Both the position numbers and the translations under genes were made by a program. The notes below the pieces were generated by a model. It had not been told where the DNA came from. It searched no databases and worked only from the letters and a program-made list of their open reading frames with translations. Below, piece by piece: positions 1-7,722 of a DNA stretch of 64,000 nt (positions within the stretch are counted from its first letter, which is position 1; every line of letters starts with the position of its first letter). The stretch spans positions 186,001 to 250,000 of the forward strand of contig NZ_LLZI01000001.1 in NCBI RefSeq assembly GCF_001509485.1, given 5' to 3'. The DNA is from Streptomyces sp. NRRL F-4489 (GTDB taxonomy: Bacteria > Actinomycetota > Actinomycetes > Streptomycetales > Streptomycetaceae).

Positions 1-1821
1 GTGCAGCTGGTGGGGCACCACCTGGGGCAGCAGGGCGACGGCGCGGGCGTAGGCCGCGGCGGCCTCGGTGCGGCGGCCGGTGGCGGTGGCCAGTTCGGCC
101 AGCGCCCGGTGCAGGCGCAGGAGTTCGCCGGGCGGTCCGGCGGCGTCCCGGGCGGCGGCCTCGGCGAAGACGTACGCCTCCCGGAGGAGCTTGGGTTCCG
201 GTTCGTCGCCCCCGGTGTGGCGGTGGCGTTCCAGCAGGGCGGTGGAGAGGTGGGAGAGCATGGCGGGGCGGAAGAGGTGGGCGGGGTGGGCGGTCTCGAT
301 GGCCTCGCGCAGCAGGGCGATCGCCTCGTCCAGGGCGTCGGGGCGGCCGGTGGCCCGGGCCCGTTCGCGCAGGGCGCGGGCGAGGTTGTTGAGGTAGCCG
401 GGGCGCTGCGGATCGTCCACGGCGCTCACCGCGACCGCCTCCCGGTGGGCGGCGACGGCCTCCCGCAGGGCCGCGGGCTCCGGGGCCGGCGGTCCGCCGC
501 GGCGCGGGCCCGGGGCGTCCTGGGGGAAGTCGGCGGCCAGGTCGTAGAGGGCGTTGCCCAAGTGGCTGAGGGCGGTGGCCAGATCGGTGCGGTGGCCGTG
601 GCGGGCCCGCCGCTCGCCGGCCGCCTCCCGGTAGAGCGCGACGGCCTCCTGGAGGACACCGGCCGATCCGGTACGCCGGTACTGGGCGTGCAGCACCTCC
701 GCGTGCTGGACGAGGACGTGGTCGCGGCCCGGGGCGGGCAGCGGCTGCGTCTCGCCCCGGACCAGCTGGACGGCCTCGTCCAGGGCCGCGCCGTCGCCGG
801 TGACCCGGTGGCGCTTGACCAGCAGGCCGGCCAGCCGGGCGCGGTGGGCGACGGCGTCCGGGGCCGCGGCGGGCACCGCCCGGACCGCGCCGCGGCAGGC
901 GTCCACGGCGGCGTTGAGGTCGGCGGTGGCGCCGGTGAGGTCGTAGCGCTGCGAGAGGTGCAGGCTGAACTCGTCGAGCCGGACGGCCAGCCACGCGCTG
1001 TCCTGCGGGGTGTGCCGCAGCGCCTCCCGGCCGCCCTCGACGGCCTCGTCGAGGTCCCGGCGGTCGCTGGTGTGGCGGTAGTGGTCGCCGAGCACCCGGG
1101 CGTGGTTGGCGACGGCGTCGGCCCAGCGGGCGCCGGCGGCCGGGATGAGCAGCAGGAGTTCCCGGCCGAGCCGGACCGCCTCGGCGAGGACGGCGGCGTC
1201 GCCGGTCTCGCGGTAGCGCATCTGGAGGCCGACCGCGAGCAGGCGCAGGGCCCGTACGCGTTCCGGATGGTGGCGGGGCGTCAGATCGAGGTACGGGCGG
1301 AGCGCGGCGGCGTCCTGCCGCGGCCGGCGGCCGTGCGGGTCGAGTCCGCGGACCGCGGCGGCGAAGTCCGCGGACAGCTCCTCGCGCTGCCGCAGACCGG
1401 CCAGCACCCACCGGCGGACCTCGCGCGGCACCCGGGGCCCGGCCGGCCGGCGGCCGGAGCGCAGCGCCTCCAGCACCGCGGCGGCCTCCGGCGGCACCGC
1501 GTCCGGCTCCCTGGCGTAGACGCAGGACAGCGGCTGGAGGGACGCCTCCCACTCGGACTGGTGGGCGCCGTCGGGCCCGAAGACGTACTGCGCCCAGCGG
1601 GCCAGCCCGATGGCGTGCAGAGCGGCGAGATCCGGCCAGCGGGCGTCGTCCATGCTGATCACCAGCCGGGTGATGGCCCCCTGCCGCTCCAGGGCGCGCA
1701 GTCCGGCGAGGTCCCCGGTGTCGCGGACGGCGGCGATGGCCCGGCGGACCGCGATCAGCAGTCCGTCCCGTGAGCCGTCCCGTGAGGGATCCCGCCCCGG
1801 ATTACGTGAAAACTCTCGCAT
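1..1821 (-). CDS. TPR-repeat protein, probable CHAT-domain protein (partial)
   Basis: Opens at ATG (complement of 1819-1821) with a GGGGGC ribosome site just upstream and has no stop down to base 1, so about 607 residues are visible and the C-terminus lies outside the window. The translation is helical and Ala/Leu/Arg rich, with recurring units of the kind L..AL...G....L.EAV.LYREA that look like tetratricopeptide repeats. The last visible residues (AVALLPQVVPHQL) resemble the segment that in Streptomyces proteins usually leads to a C-terminal CHAT caspase-like peptidase; the CHAT domain itself is inferred, not seen. The gene is divergent from 1951 across a 129-bp gap. CHAT proteins are thought to be peptidases or scaffolds in signalling or defence. 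The long open frame on the opposite strand is a GC artefact. Confidence 0.75.
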   Translation of the reverse strand, partial: MREFSRNPGRDPSRDGSRDGLLIAVRRAIAAVRDTGDLAGLRALERQGAITRLVISMDDARWPDLAALHAIGLARWAQYVFGPDGAHQSEWEASLQPLSCVYAREPDAVPPEAAAVLEALRSGRRPAGPRVPREVRRWVLAGLRQREELSADFAAAVRGLDPHGRRPRQDAAALRPYLDLTPRHHPERVRALRLLAVGLQMRYRETGDAAVLAEAVRLGRELLLLIPAAGARWADAVANHARVLGDHYRHTSDRRDLDEAVEGGREALRHTPQDSAWLAVRLDEFSLHLSQRYDLTGATADLNAAVDACRGAVRAVPAAAPDAVAHRARLAGLLVKRHRVTGDGAALDEAVQLVRGETQPLPAPGRDHVLVQHAEVLHAQYRRTGSAGVLQEAVALYREAAGERRARHGHRTDLATALSHLGNALYDLAADFPQDAPGPRRGGPPAPEPAALREAVAAHREAVAVSAVDDPQRPGYLNNLARALRERARATGRPDALDEAIALLREAIETAHPAHLFRPAMLSHLSTALLERHRHTGGDEPEPKLLREAYVFAEAAARDAAGPPGELLRLHRALAELATATGRRTEAAAAYARAVALLPQVVPHQLH

Positions 1822-1950
1822 CGTGCCCCCGTTGACCCGAAAATGAGGTGCCTGGTGCTCAACCCCGCGGCGCCGTGCGGCGGTTGCCCCCGTCACGGTC
1901 CAGCGGCCCCTCCGGGCACTTCAGCATAGGCCCGATCGGAACGGCAGCCC

Positions 1951-2322
1951 ATGGCATCGACAGCACCGGCGTCCGGCCGGGAAGACCCTGATCTGGCGGC
2001 GCTGTGCGCCCAGTTCGGCGCGGTGCGGCGGGCGGTGCGCGGCACCCCGCTGGCCGACGAGCTGGCGGACGGCCTGGCGGCGGTCCGGGACGGGGCGCCG
2101 GCCGGGGACCTGCTGGCCCGGCTGGGCATCGCCCCGGCCGGGCAGGACCGGGACGCCTGGGGCGGGGCGGCGACCGTCGCCGGGCTGGACGCCGGGCACA
2201 GCCACGGCGAGCGGTACGGCTGCCCGGCCGGCCGGTGCGGGCGCGCGGTGGTCCGCGAGCCGGGCGGTGAGCTGCCGCGCTGCGCGGTGCTCGGGTCGGT
2301 CATGCGGCTGCTGGCGGACTGA
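1951..2322 (+). CDS. Small Cys-containing hypothetical protein next to the TPR/CHAT gene
   Basis: A 123-residue protein starting at ATG with GGAACGG about 7 bp upstream. The N-terminal two thirds is Ala/Leu/Asp rich and helical. The C-terminal third (about residues 85-118) carries a compact pattern, YGCPAGRCGRAV then RCAVLG, with three Cys that might hold a metal or form a small knuckle; no fourth Cys is near, so zinc binding is unproven. There is no signal peptide or membrane segment. The gene is 18 bp upstream of the membrane protein at 2341 (likely one transcript) and divergent from the TPR/CHAT gene, so a joint role is plausible. No function is assigned. Confidence 0.6.
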   Translation: MASTAPASGREDPDLAALCAQFGAVRRAVRGTPLADELADGLAAVRDGAPAGDLLARLGIAPAGQDRDAWGGAATVAGLDAGHSHGERYGCPAGRCGRAVVREPGGELPRCAVLGSVMRLLAD

Positions 2323-2340
2323 CGGCGTGGGCGGCGGGCG

Positions 2341-3234
2341 GTGATGCCGTTCCTGGGCGATCTGGGCCGCCAGCTCGCCCAGCGGTGGACGGGGCGGCTG
2401 GGCCTGCCCGGGGTGCTGCTGGCGGCGACCGCGCTGGCCGGGTCGGCGCTCGGGCAGCGGCACGCGTTCGACCACGCGCGGCTGGCGCACCGCGCGGCGG
2501 CCGGCGCGGCGGCGTTCGCGGCGCGGCCGCCGGCGGTGCAACTGCTGCTGGCCGGCGGGCTGCTGCTGGCGGTGGCGGCGGCCGGGGCGGCGGTCGAGTC
2601 GGCGGCCGGGGTGGTGCTGCGGCTCTGGCTGGGCCCGTGGCCGCGGGCGCTGCGCGGGCCGGCCGCGGCGCTGACGGCGCGCCGGGAGGGCCGCTGGGCG
2701 GCGGCGCAGCGGCGGGTGGCGGACCTCCAGGCCGCCCTGCCGGCCCCGCGCGCACCGGCCGAGGCCCGGGAGCTGGACGAGGCCGCGGCGGCCCGTGAGG
2801 CGATCGCGCCAGCCCGGCCGTCCCGTCCTACGTGGATGGGCGACCGGGTAGCCGGGGCCGACGCGCGGGTGCTGCACCAGTACGGGCTGGACCTCGCCGC
2901 CGTGTGGCCCCGGCTGTGGCTGGTGCTCCCGCAGGAGGTGCGGGACGAGGTGACCGCGGCCCGCCGGCGGGTGGAGGCGGCGGCCCGGCTGGCCACCTGG
3001 GCGGTGCCGTTCGCGGCGCTCGCGGTGGTCTGGTGGCCGGCGCTGCCGCTGGCCGCGGTGCCCGCGCTGGCCGGCTGGCGGCGCGGGCGGTCGGCGGTGG
3101 CCACGTACGCCGTACTGCTGGAGGCGGCGGTGGACGTCCACGCGGCCGATCTCGCGGCGCGGGCGGAGGAGGGCGGGGAGTGGACGGTGGAGCGGGGGGA
3201 GGCGCTGACGCGGCGGTTGCGCAAGGGGAGTTGA
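2341..3234 (+). CDS. Hypothetical membrane protein
   Basis: About 297 residues from GTG 2341, or 296 from ATG 2344; neither start has a convincing ribosome site, so the choice is open. Visible features are a hydrophobic stretch at about residues 20-40, a stronger one at about 62-85 (LLLAGGLLLAVAAAG), a charged Ala/Arg-rich middle that may be coiled, and two hydrophobic segments at about 222-250. This suggests three or four membrane passes around a central cytoplasmic region. The motif TWMGDRV near residue 162 is distinctive but I do not recognise the family. Its 18-bp spacing from the preceding gene points to co-transcription. The function is unknown. Confidence 0.6.
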   Translation: MMPFLGDLGRQLAQRWTGRLGLPGVLLAATALAGSALGQRHAFDHARLAHRAAAGAAAFAARPPAVQLLLAGGLLLAVAAAGAAVESAAGVVLRLWLGPWPRALRGPAAALTARREGRWAAAQRRVADLQAALPAPRAPAEARELDEAAAAREAIAPARPSRPTWMGDRVAGADARVLHQYGLDLAAVWPRLWLVLPQEVRDEVTAARRRVEAAARLATWAVPFAALAVVWWPALPLAAVPALAGWRRGRSAVATYAVLLEAAVDVHAADLAARAEEGGEWTVERGEALTRRLRKGS

Positions 3235-3302
3235 GGGGGCGGTGCGGCGCCGGGCGGCGTATCGGCCGGGCGGTCGCGGCCCGCCCTTCGCTCCCCGCGC
3301 CG

Positions 3303-3338
3303 CCCGTCAGTCCCCCGGCGCCACCCGTCAGTCCCCCG
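3303..3338. repeat. 15-bp direct repeat spanning the stop codon of the 3328 gene
   Basis: Two identical copies of CCCGTCAGTCCCCCG start at 3303 and 3324 (period 21 bp). The right copy contains the minus-strand stop codon of the gene ending at 3328. Because the period is seven codons, loss of that stop would add only seven residues before the duplicated stop. This looks like a local slippage duplication. Confidence 0.7.
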
Positions 3339-4062
3339 TGCCGTCCTCGTCCGCGGGCCGGAACGTATCGCCGAGGCGGCGCAGGACGGTGGCCAGTTCC
3401 GCGTCGCCCTGGATGGTGTGCACCAACCGCCCGTCGGGCTCCTGCTGATCGATGACCCGGAACGGTGCCAGGACGCCCCCGCGCCAGTGGAACAGCCCGT
3501 CGCTGAGGCCGCCGTCCGGGCCGCACAGCCGCGGCAGCAGGGTGGCCAGCGACAGGATCCGCAGATAGCTGTGGGCGTCCCGCAGCGGGTGGAGGACCAG
3601 CAGGTCGTCGCGGGGCAGCGCGGCGACGCAGCCGTCCGGGGCGGTGACGTCGAGGAGTTCGGCGGCCCGCAGCAGCTGGGTGGCGGTCCAGGCGCCGCCC
3701 CGGACCTGGTAGACCGGCCCGGTGCCGGGCTGGAAGACCGTCACCTCGCAGGGCTCGCGGCGGAGGTTGTGCAGGGCCACCGACCACAGTTCGGCCGGGT
3801 CGGCGTCCCAGGCGCGCACCCGGGCGGCGGGCAGGAGGGCGGTACCGGACGGGGTGCGGGCGCCCAGCACCGCGAGGAAGCCGCCGCCCAGTTCGCGGAT
3901 CGCGTAGTCCTCCCGCCGCGGCAGCTGGTCCAGCCGCCGCAACCGGGGCAGCAGCAGCGGACGGACCGCCTCCGGGCCGCCGGCGAAGACGTCCTCCCGG
4001 GGAGCGCCGGGGGCCGGAACCGGGGCGGGGCGCGGCCGGGGCTTGCGTCCGAAGAGCGGCAT
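3328..4062 (-). CDS. Hypothetical cytosolic protein (DUF1444/YtpQ-like resemblance)
   Basis: A 244-residue soluble protein with a Pro/Arg-rich start (MPLFGRKPRPRPAP). Around residues 85-110 the pattern VRAWDADPAELWSVALHNL resembles the conserved core of DUF1444/YtpQ proteins (a Trp, an acidic loop, then AL.NL). I recognise only the pattern and cannot confirm family membership. There are no transmembrane segments or catalytic motif. The gene lies 77 bp downstream of the MerR gene on the same strand, far enough for separate transcription, and its stop codon sits in a small tandem duplication. Confidence 0.55.
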   Translation of the reverse strand: MPLFGRKPRPRPAPVPAPGAPREDVFAGGPEAVRPLLLPRLRRLDQLPRREDYAIRELGGGFLAVLGARTPSGTALLPAARVRAWDADPAELWSVALHNLRREPCEVTVFQPGTGPVYQVRGGAWTATQLLRAAELLDVTAPDGCVAALPRDDLLVLHPLRDAHSYLRILSLATLLPRLCGPDGGLSDGLFHWRGGVLAPFRVIDQQEPDGRLVHTIQGDAELATVLRRLGDTFRPADEDGTGD

Positions 4063-4139
4063 GCCCGGAGGGTACCCACCGGGGGCGGAGGCCGGGAGCC
4101 GGTGGACGGAACCGGCCCGCGGCCCGGTGCGGTACGGCG

Positions 4140-4604
4140 TCAGGCCGCCCGGGCCGCCGTCCGCCCATTGCGCGCCCCCGCCGGGCAGCCCGCCTCCGCC
4201 CTGCCGGGCCGTTCCATCAGGTCCGGCTCCGGCGCGGCGCCGGGCCGCCCGCGGAGGTCGGCCAGCCGGTCCAGGAGCTGGTCGCGGACCGCGGCCAGTT
4301 CGGCGATCCGCGCCTGGAGCAGGGCGAGCCGCTGCTCGAACACCTCGATCTTGGGCGCGGGGTCGGCGCAGCTGTGCCGCCCGGTCAGTTCGTCGCGCAG
4401 GCAGCCGTCGAGCAGCCGCAGATCGTCGGTGGTCAGCCCGGCGGCCAGCAGCAGCCGGATGTTCTCGACGACCCGGACGGCGCCCGCCCCGTACGTGCGG
4501 TAGCCGTTGGCGGACCGGTCGGGGCGGAGCAGGCCCTGCTCCTCGTAGTAGCGCAGCGCCCGGGTGGTGACCCCGGTGGTGCGGGCGAGTTCCCCGATCC
4601 GCAT
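4140..4604 (-). CDS. MerR-family transcriptional regulator
   Basis: A 154-residue protein starting at ATG with GGAGGGAG upstream. The N-terminal 70 residues are a standard MerR winged HTH (MRIGELARTTGVTTRALRYY, then EEQGLLRPDRSANGYRTY). A dimerisation coiled coil follows at about residues 85-125 (EQRLALLQARIAELAAVRDQ), then a disordered Arg/Ala tail. A single Cys (CADPAPKIE) near residue 78 and no C-terminal Cys pair argue against a metal sensor; a drug or redox signal is more likely. It sits head-to-tail behind the oxidoreductase/MFS pair, and its own promoter (4636-4666) has the 19-bp spacer and dyad typical of MerR autoregulation. Confidence 0.92.
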   Translation of the reverse strand: MRIGELARTTGVTTRALRYYEEQGLLRPDRSANGYRTYGAGAVRVVENIRLLLAAGLTTDDLRLLDGCLRDELTGRHSCADPAPKIEVFEQRLALLQARIAELAAVRDQLLDRLADLRGRPGAAPEPDLMERPGRAEAGCPAGARNGRTAARAA

Positions 4605-4635
4605 GGTGCTCCCTCCTGGTGGCGGTCAGGGGGAA

Positions 4636-4666
4636 GCGTAAACCTTGCCGTGGACGTGAAGGTCAA
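4636..4666 (-). promoter_or_regulatory. MerR-type promoter/operator with 19-bp spacer
   Basis: On the minus strand TTGACC (4661-4666) is separated by exactly 19 bp from TTACGC (4636-4641). The spacer contains a dyad at 4642-4663 with ACCTT/AAGGT outer arms and ACGT/ACG inner matches (8 of 10 positions paired). Overlong spacers with a central dyad are the hallmark of MerR-activated promoters. The element overlaps the last codon of the upstream oxidoreductase gene and points into the MerR gene, so autoregulation is likely. Confidence 0.75.
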
Positions 4667-5082
4667 GCCCGGTCGCCGAGCGCGGTGAGGACGACCACCG
4701 GGACGGTCCGTCCGGCGCGCTCCTGGAAGACGGCGAACTGCGGGTCGGCGGCGGTCTGCCGGGCCCAGAGCCGGTCCCGCTCCGCCCCGGCGGCCTCGGT
4801 GGCCCGGGCCCGCAGCACCCGGGTGCCGACCTCGACCACCACCTCCGGGTGGGCGGTCAGGTTGCGGTACCAGGCCGGCGGGGTGGCCGCGCCCCCGTTG
4901 GAGGGGAAGACCGCGAACCGGCCGTCCCCGTCGGCCAGATAGCAGACCGGCGTGGTGCGCGGCAGCCCGGAGCGGACCCCGGTGGTGGTCAGCAGGAGCA
5001 GCGGCTGCCCGGTGAACGGGCCGCCGACCACGCCCCCGTTGGCGCGGAACTCCTCGATGACGCGGCGGTTGACCTCGTTCAC
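4663..5082 (-). CDS. Deazaflavin (F420)-dependent nitroreductase-family protein
   Basis: A 139-residue protein from GTG 5082. The N-terminus VNEVNRRVIEEFRANGG, then GPFTGQPLLLLTTTGVRSG and AVFPSNGGAATPPAWYRNL, are the signature blocks of the Ddn/DUF385 group (split-barrel proteins that bind F420 or FMN); length fits the family. The GTG overlaps the stop of the MFS gene in a GTGA, so translation is probably coupled, with the MerR gene next downstream. A reductase, exporter and MerR regulator together suggest handling of an electrophilic or toxic compound. Longer frames through this start are artefacts. Confidence 0.85.
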   Translation of the reverse strand: MNEVNRRVIEEFRANGGVVGGPFTGQPLLLLTTTGVRSGLPRTTPVCYLADGDGRFAVFPSNGGAATPPAWYRNLTAHPEVVVEVGTRVLRARATEAAGAERDRLWARQTAADPQFAVFQERAGRTVPVVVLTALGDRA

Positions 5083-6443
5083 GCGCCCGCTCCCGTCACC
5101 GCGTCCGCTCCCGTCGCCGCGCCCGCCGCGGCGCCGGTCCGCCGCCGTTCGCCGCGGTGCTCGGCGGCGGCGGCCACCAGCGCGAGCAGCGCCACCGCGC
5201 CGCCGGCCACCGGCACCCAGCGCAGCGCGAGCCCGCCCGCGATGAGCTGCCCGCCGAGCCAGCCGCCCACCGCGATCCCGAGGTTGAACGCCGAGCTCTG
5301 CACGGTCAGGGCGAGAGTCCGGGCGCGCTGCGACGCGACGTTCAGCAGCCGGGTGTTGACCGCCGGGATGACGGCGTAGTAGGCGGCGCCGAAGAGGAAG
5401 AGCGCCGCGACGGCCAGCGGGCGCACGGCCACCGAGGCGCCGAGCAGCAGCAGCGACCCGGCCAGGGCCAGCACCCCGGCGCGGACCGCGCCGGTCACCG
5501 AACGGTCCGCCAGCTTCCCGCCGATGAGGTTGCCGAGGGTGCCGCCGGTACCGAAGAGCAGAAGGAGCACGGTGACGTACCGCGGGCTGATCCCCACGGT
5601 GTCGGTGAGCAGCGGCGTCACATAGGTGTACGCGGTGAACGCGGCCGCGGCGCTCAGCGCGGTGACGGCCACCACGGCCTGCACCCGGCGTTCCCCGAGG
5701 ACCCGCAGCTCCCCGGCCCGGCCGCCCGCCGCCGACCCGGCGTCCCCGGCACCGCCGGCCGCCGGGTCCCCGGCCGCCCGCACCAGGGCGAGCACCGGGC
5801 CGGCGGCGGCGAGGGTGAGCAGGGCCACCGCGGCGAACGCGGCGCGCCAGGACAGCCATTGACCGAGCGCGGTGCCGATCGGCAGGCCGGCGACCGTCGC
5901 CAGGCCGAGTCCGAGCGAGACCCGGGCCACCGCCGTCCCCCGCTTGTGCGCGGGCACCACATCGGCGGCCAGGCCGAAGAACAGCGGCATCAGCCCGGCG
6001 TGCGCCAGCGCGGCCGCCACCCGCCCGGCCGCGATCAGCGGGAAGCCGGGGGCCACCGCCGAGACCGCGCTGCCCGCGGCGTACAGCGCCAGCAGCGCGG
6101 CGAGCAGGGTCCGCCGGCGGACGGCGGTGGTGGCCAGCGCCAGCACCGGCCCGCCGACGACCACGGTCAGCGCGAAGACACTGACCAGCAGCCCGGCCGT
6201 GGACAGCGGGACGCCGGCGTCCGCCGCGACGTCCGGCAGCAGCCCGGCGATCATGATCTCGCCGGTGCCGAGGGTGAACGCGCAGAGGGTGAGCACGGCG
6301 AGCGCCCAGGGCCGGCCGCCGGCCGCGGAGGCCGGGGGCGCCGGGGGCGCGGCAGATGCCGAAGGTGCCGGACCGGCTGAAGGCGCGGAAGGCAGCGGGT
6401 CCGTGGGGCGTGCCGGACGTACCGGCGTCGGTGACGTATCCAT
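5079..6443 (-). CDS. MFS transporter (AraJ/drug-efflux type, 12 TM)
   Basis: A 454-residue protein; ATG 6443 was chosen because GAGGGTGG lies just upstream, whereas the longer frame adds an implausible leader. A disordered Pro/Ala-rich start of about 40 residues precedes 12 hydrophobic segments. The first (LAVLTLCAFTLGTGEIMIAG) and the loop motif near residue 100 are typical of AraJ/CmlR-like sugar or drug efflux proteins. It is the first gene of the MFS-oxidoreductase pair (GTGA overlap) with MerR behind. A likely role is export of a drug-like compound. A short inverted repeat (6460-6475) lies in its immediate upstream region. Confidence 0.88.
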   Translation of the reverse strand: MDTSPTPVRPARPTDPLPSAPSAGPAPSASAAPPAPPASAAGGRPWALAVLTLCAFTLGTGEIMIAGLLPDVAADAGVPLSTAGLLVSVFALTVVVGGPVLALATTAVRRRTLLAALLALYAAGSAVSAVAPGFPLIAAGRVAAALAHAGLMPLFFGLAADVVPAHKRGTAVARVSLGLGLATVAGLPIGTALGQWLSWRAAFAAVALLTLAAAGPVLALVRAAGDPAAGGAGDAGSAAGGRAGELRVLGERRVQAVVAVTALSAAAAFTAYTYVTPLLTDTVGISPRYVTVLLLLFGTGGTLGNLIGGKLADRSVTGAVRAGVLALAGSLLLLGASVAVRPLAVAALFLFGAAYYAVIPAVNTRLLNVASQRARTLALTVQSSAFNLGIAVGGWLGGQLIAGGLALRWVPVAGGAVALLALVAAAAEHRGERRRTGAAAGAATGADAVTGAGA

Positions 6444-6459
6444 GGCGCCACCCTCGACG

Positions 6460-6475
6460 TTCACGCCGGGGTGAA
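6460..6475 (-). promoter_or_regulatory. Inverted repeat upstream of the MFS gene
   Basis: TTCAC-GCCGGG-GTGAA lies 16-32 bp upstream of the MFS start, beside TTGACC on the minus strand. The string TTGACCTTCAC also occurs in the MerR promoter at 4636-4666, so the same MerR protein could bind here. The outer arms of the MerR dyad are not conserved, so this is tentative. Confidence 0.4.
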
Positions 6476-6550
6476 GGTCAAGCCGGAGCGGCCCGAGGCC
6501 GCCTCGCACGGAGCGGCGGACCACCCCAACTCCCGTACTGCCCGCACCCA

Positions 6551-6579
6551 TTGACGAAAGGTATGGACCAATCTACGGT
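6551..6579 (+). promoter_or_regulatory. Chitinase promoter
   Basis: TTGACG (6551-6556) and TACGGT (6574-6579) are 17 bp apart, a good match to a housekeeping promoter, 60 bp before the chitinase start. The spacer contains TGGACCA, which resembles one half of the direct-repeat and DasR-type elements seen before Streptomyces chitinase genes; only one half is evident, so that reading is weak. Confidence 0.6.
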
Positions 6580-6639
6580 GTCCGCACCACCCCCCACTTC
6601 CCCGCCACGGCATCCCGCCGCGGCCGAAGGGAGCACAGC

Positions 6640-7698
6640 GTGACCGGTCGGATAGCGCGTCTGCTGAGAACCGGCCTCGCGGCCGCCTGCCTGCTGCCCG
6701 TATTGGCCACCGCGGCGCCCGCCACCGCCGCCCCCCGCGCCGACACCTGCGCCGTCAAGCCCCGGCCCGCCGGCAAGGTCCTCCAGGGCTACTGGGAGAA
6801 CTGGGACGGCGCGGCGAACGGCGTCCACCCGCCGTTCGGCTGGACCCCGATCACCGACGCCCGGATCGGCGCCCATGGCTACAACGTCCTCAACACCGCG
6901 TTCCCGGTGATCCGTTCGGACGGCACCGCCCTCTGGGAGGACGGGATGGACGCGACGGTGAAGGTGCCGACGCCGGCCGAGATGTGCCAGGCGAAGGCCG
7001 GCGGCGCGACGGTCCTGATGTCGATCGGCGGCGCCTCGGCCGGGATCGACCTCAGCTCCAGCGCGGTCGCCGACCGCTTCGTCGCCACGCTCGTACCGAT
7101 CCTGAAGAAGTACAACTTCGACGGGATCGACATCGACATCGAGACCGGCCTGACCGGCAGCGGGGACATCACGCGGCTGTCGCCCTCGCAGGCCAACCTC
7201 ATCCGGATCATCGACGGCATCCTGGACCGGATGCCCGCGGGCTTCGGCCTCACCATGGCCCCCGAGACCGCCTATGTCACCGGCGGCAGCGTGACCTACG
7301 GCTCGATCTGGGGCGCCTATCTGCCGGTCATCAAGAAGTACGCGGACAACGGCCGTTTGTGGTGGCTGAACATGCAGTACTACAACGGCAGCATGTACGG
7401 CTGCTCCGGCGACTCGTACGGGGCCGGTACGGTCGAGGGCTTCACCCGGCAGACCGACTGCCTGGACAAGGGGCTGACCGTGCAGGGCACCACCATCAGG
7501 GTCCCCTACGACAAGCAGGTGCCGGGACTGCCGGCGCAGCCGGGGGCGGGCGGCGGCTATATGGCCCCGGGCGCGGTCGCGCAGGCGTGGAACACGTACC
7601 GCGGCGGGCTGAAGGGCCTGATGACCTGGTCGCTGAACTGGGACGGCGCCAAGGGGTGGACCTTCGGGGACAACGTGCGGGCGCTCCAGGGGCGCTGA
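6640..7698 (+). CDS. Secreted GH18 chitinase
   Basis: A 352-residue protein from GTG 6640 with GGGAG upstream. Residues 1-30 form a signal peptide (RR near the start, hydrophobic core, cleavage near ATAA/APRA). The rest is a single glycoside hydrolase family 18 barrel: LQGYWENWDG at the first strand, VLMSIGGASAG as the SxGG strand, and FDGIDIDIE at about residues 163-171, the DxxDxDxE catalytic motif with the final Glu as proton donor. MTWSLNWD near the C-terminus is the last-strand Trp motif. There is no carbohydrate-binding module. It should hydrolyse chitin outside the cell, and is transcribed alone from the promoter at 6551. Confidence 0.95.
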   Translation: MTGRIARLLRTGLAAACLLPVLATAAPATAAPRADTCAVKPRPAGKVLQGYWENWDGAANGVHPPFGWTPITDARIGAHGYNVLNTAFPVIRSDGTALWEDGMDATVKVPTPAEMCQAKAGGATVLMSIGGASAGIDLSSSAVADRFVATLVPILKKYNFDGIDIDIETGLTGSGDITRLSPSQANLIRIIDGILDRMPAGFGLTMAPETAYVTGGSVTYGSIWGAYLPVIKKYADNGRLWWLNMQYYNGSMYGCSGDSYGAGTVEGFTRQTDCLDKGLTVQGTTIRVPYDKQVPGLPAQPGAGGGYMAPGAVAQAWNTYRGGLKGLMTWSLNWDGAKGWTFGDNVRALQGR

Positions 7699-7722
7699 CC
7701 GGTCCCTGCGGCCGGCCCGCCG

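Noticed and set aside
1..1773. 590-codon open frame on the plus strand
   Set aside because: It is the complement of the TPR/CHAT gene; it is Gly/Arg/Gln rich with no family features, while the minus strand gives normal TPR sequence and a good start.
6561..6573. DasR operator in the chitinase promoter
   Set aside because: Only one half-site-like string (TGGACCA) is present; the full palindrome is not, so it is only mentioned under the promoter.
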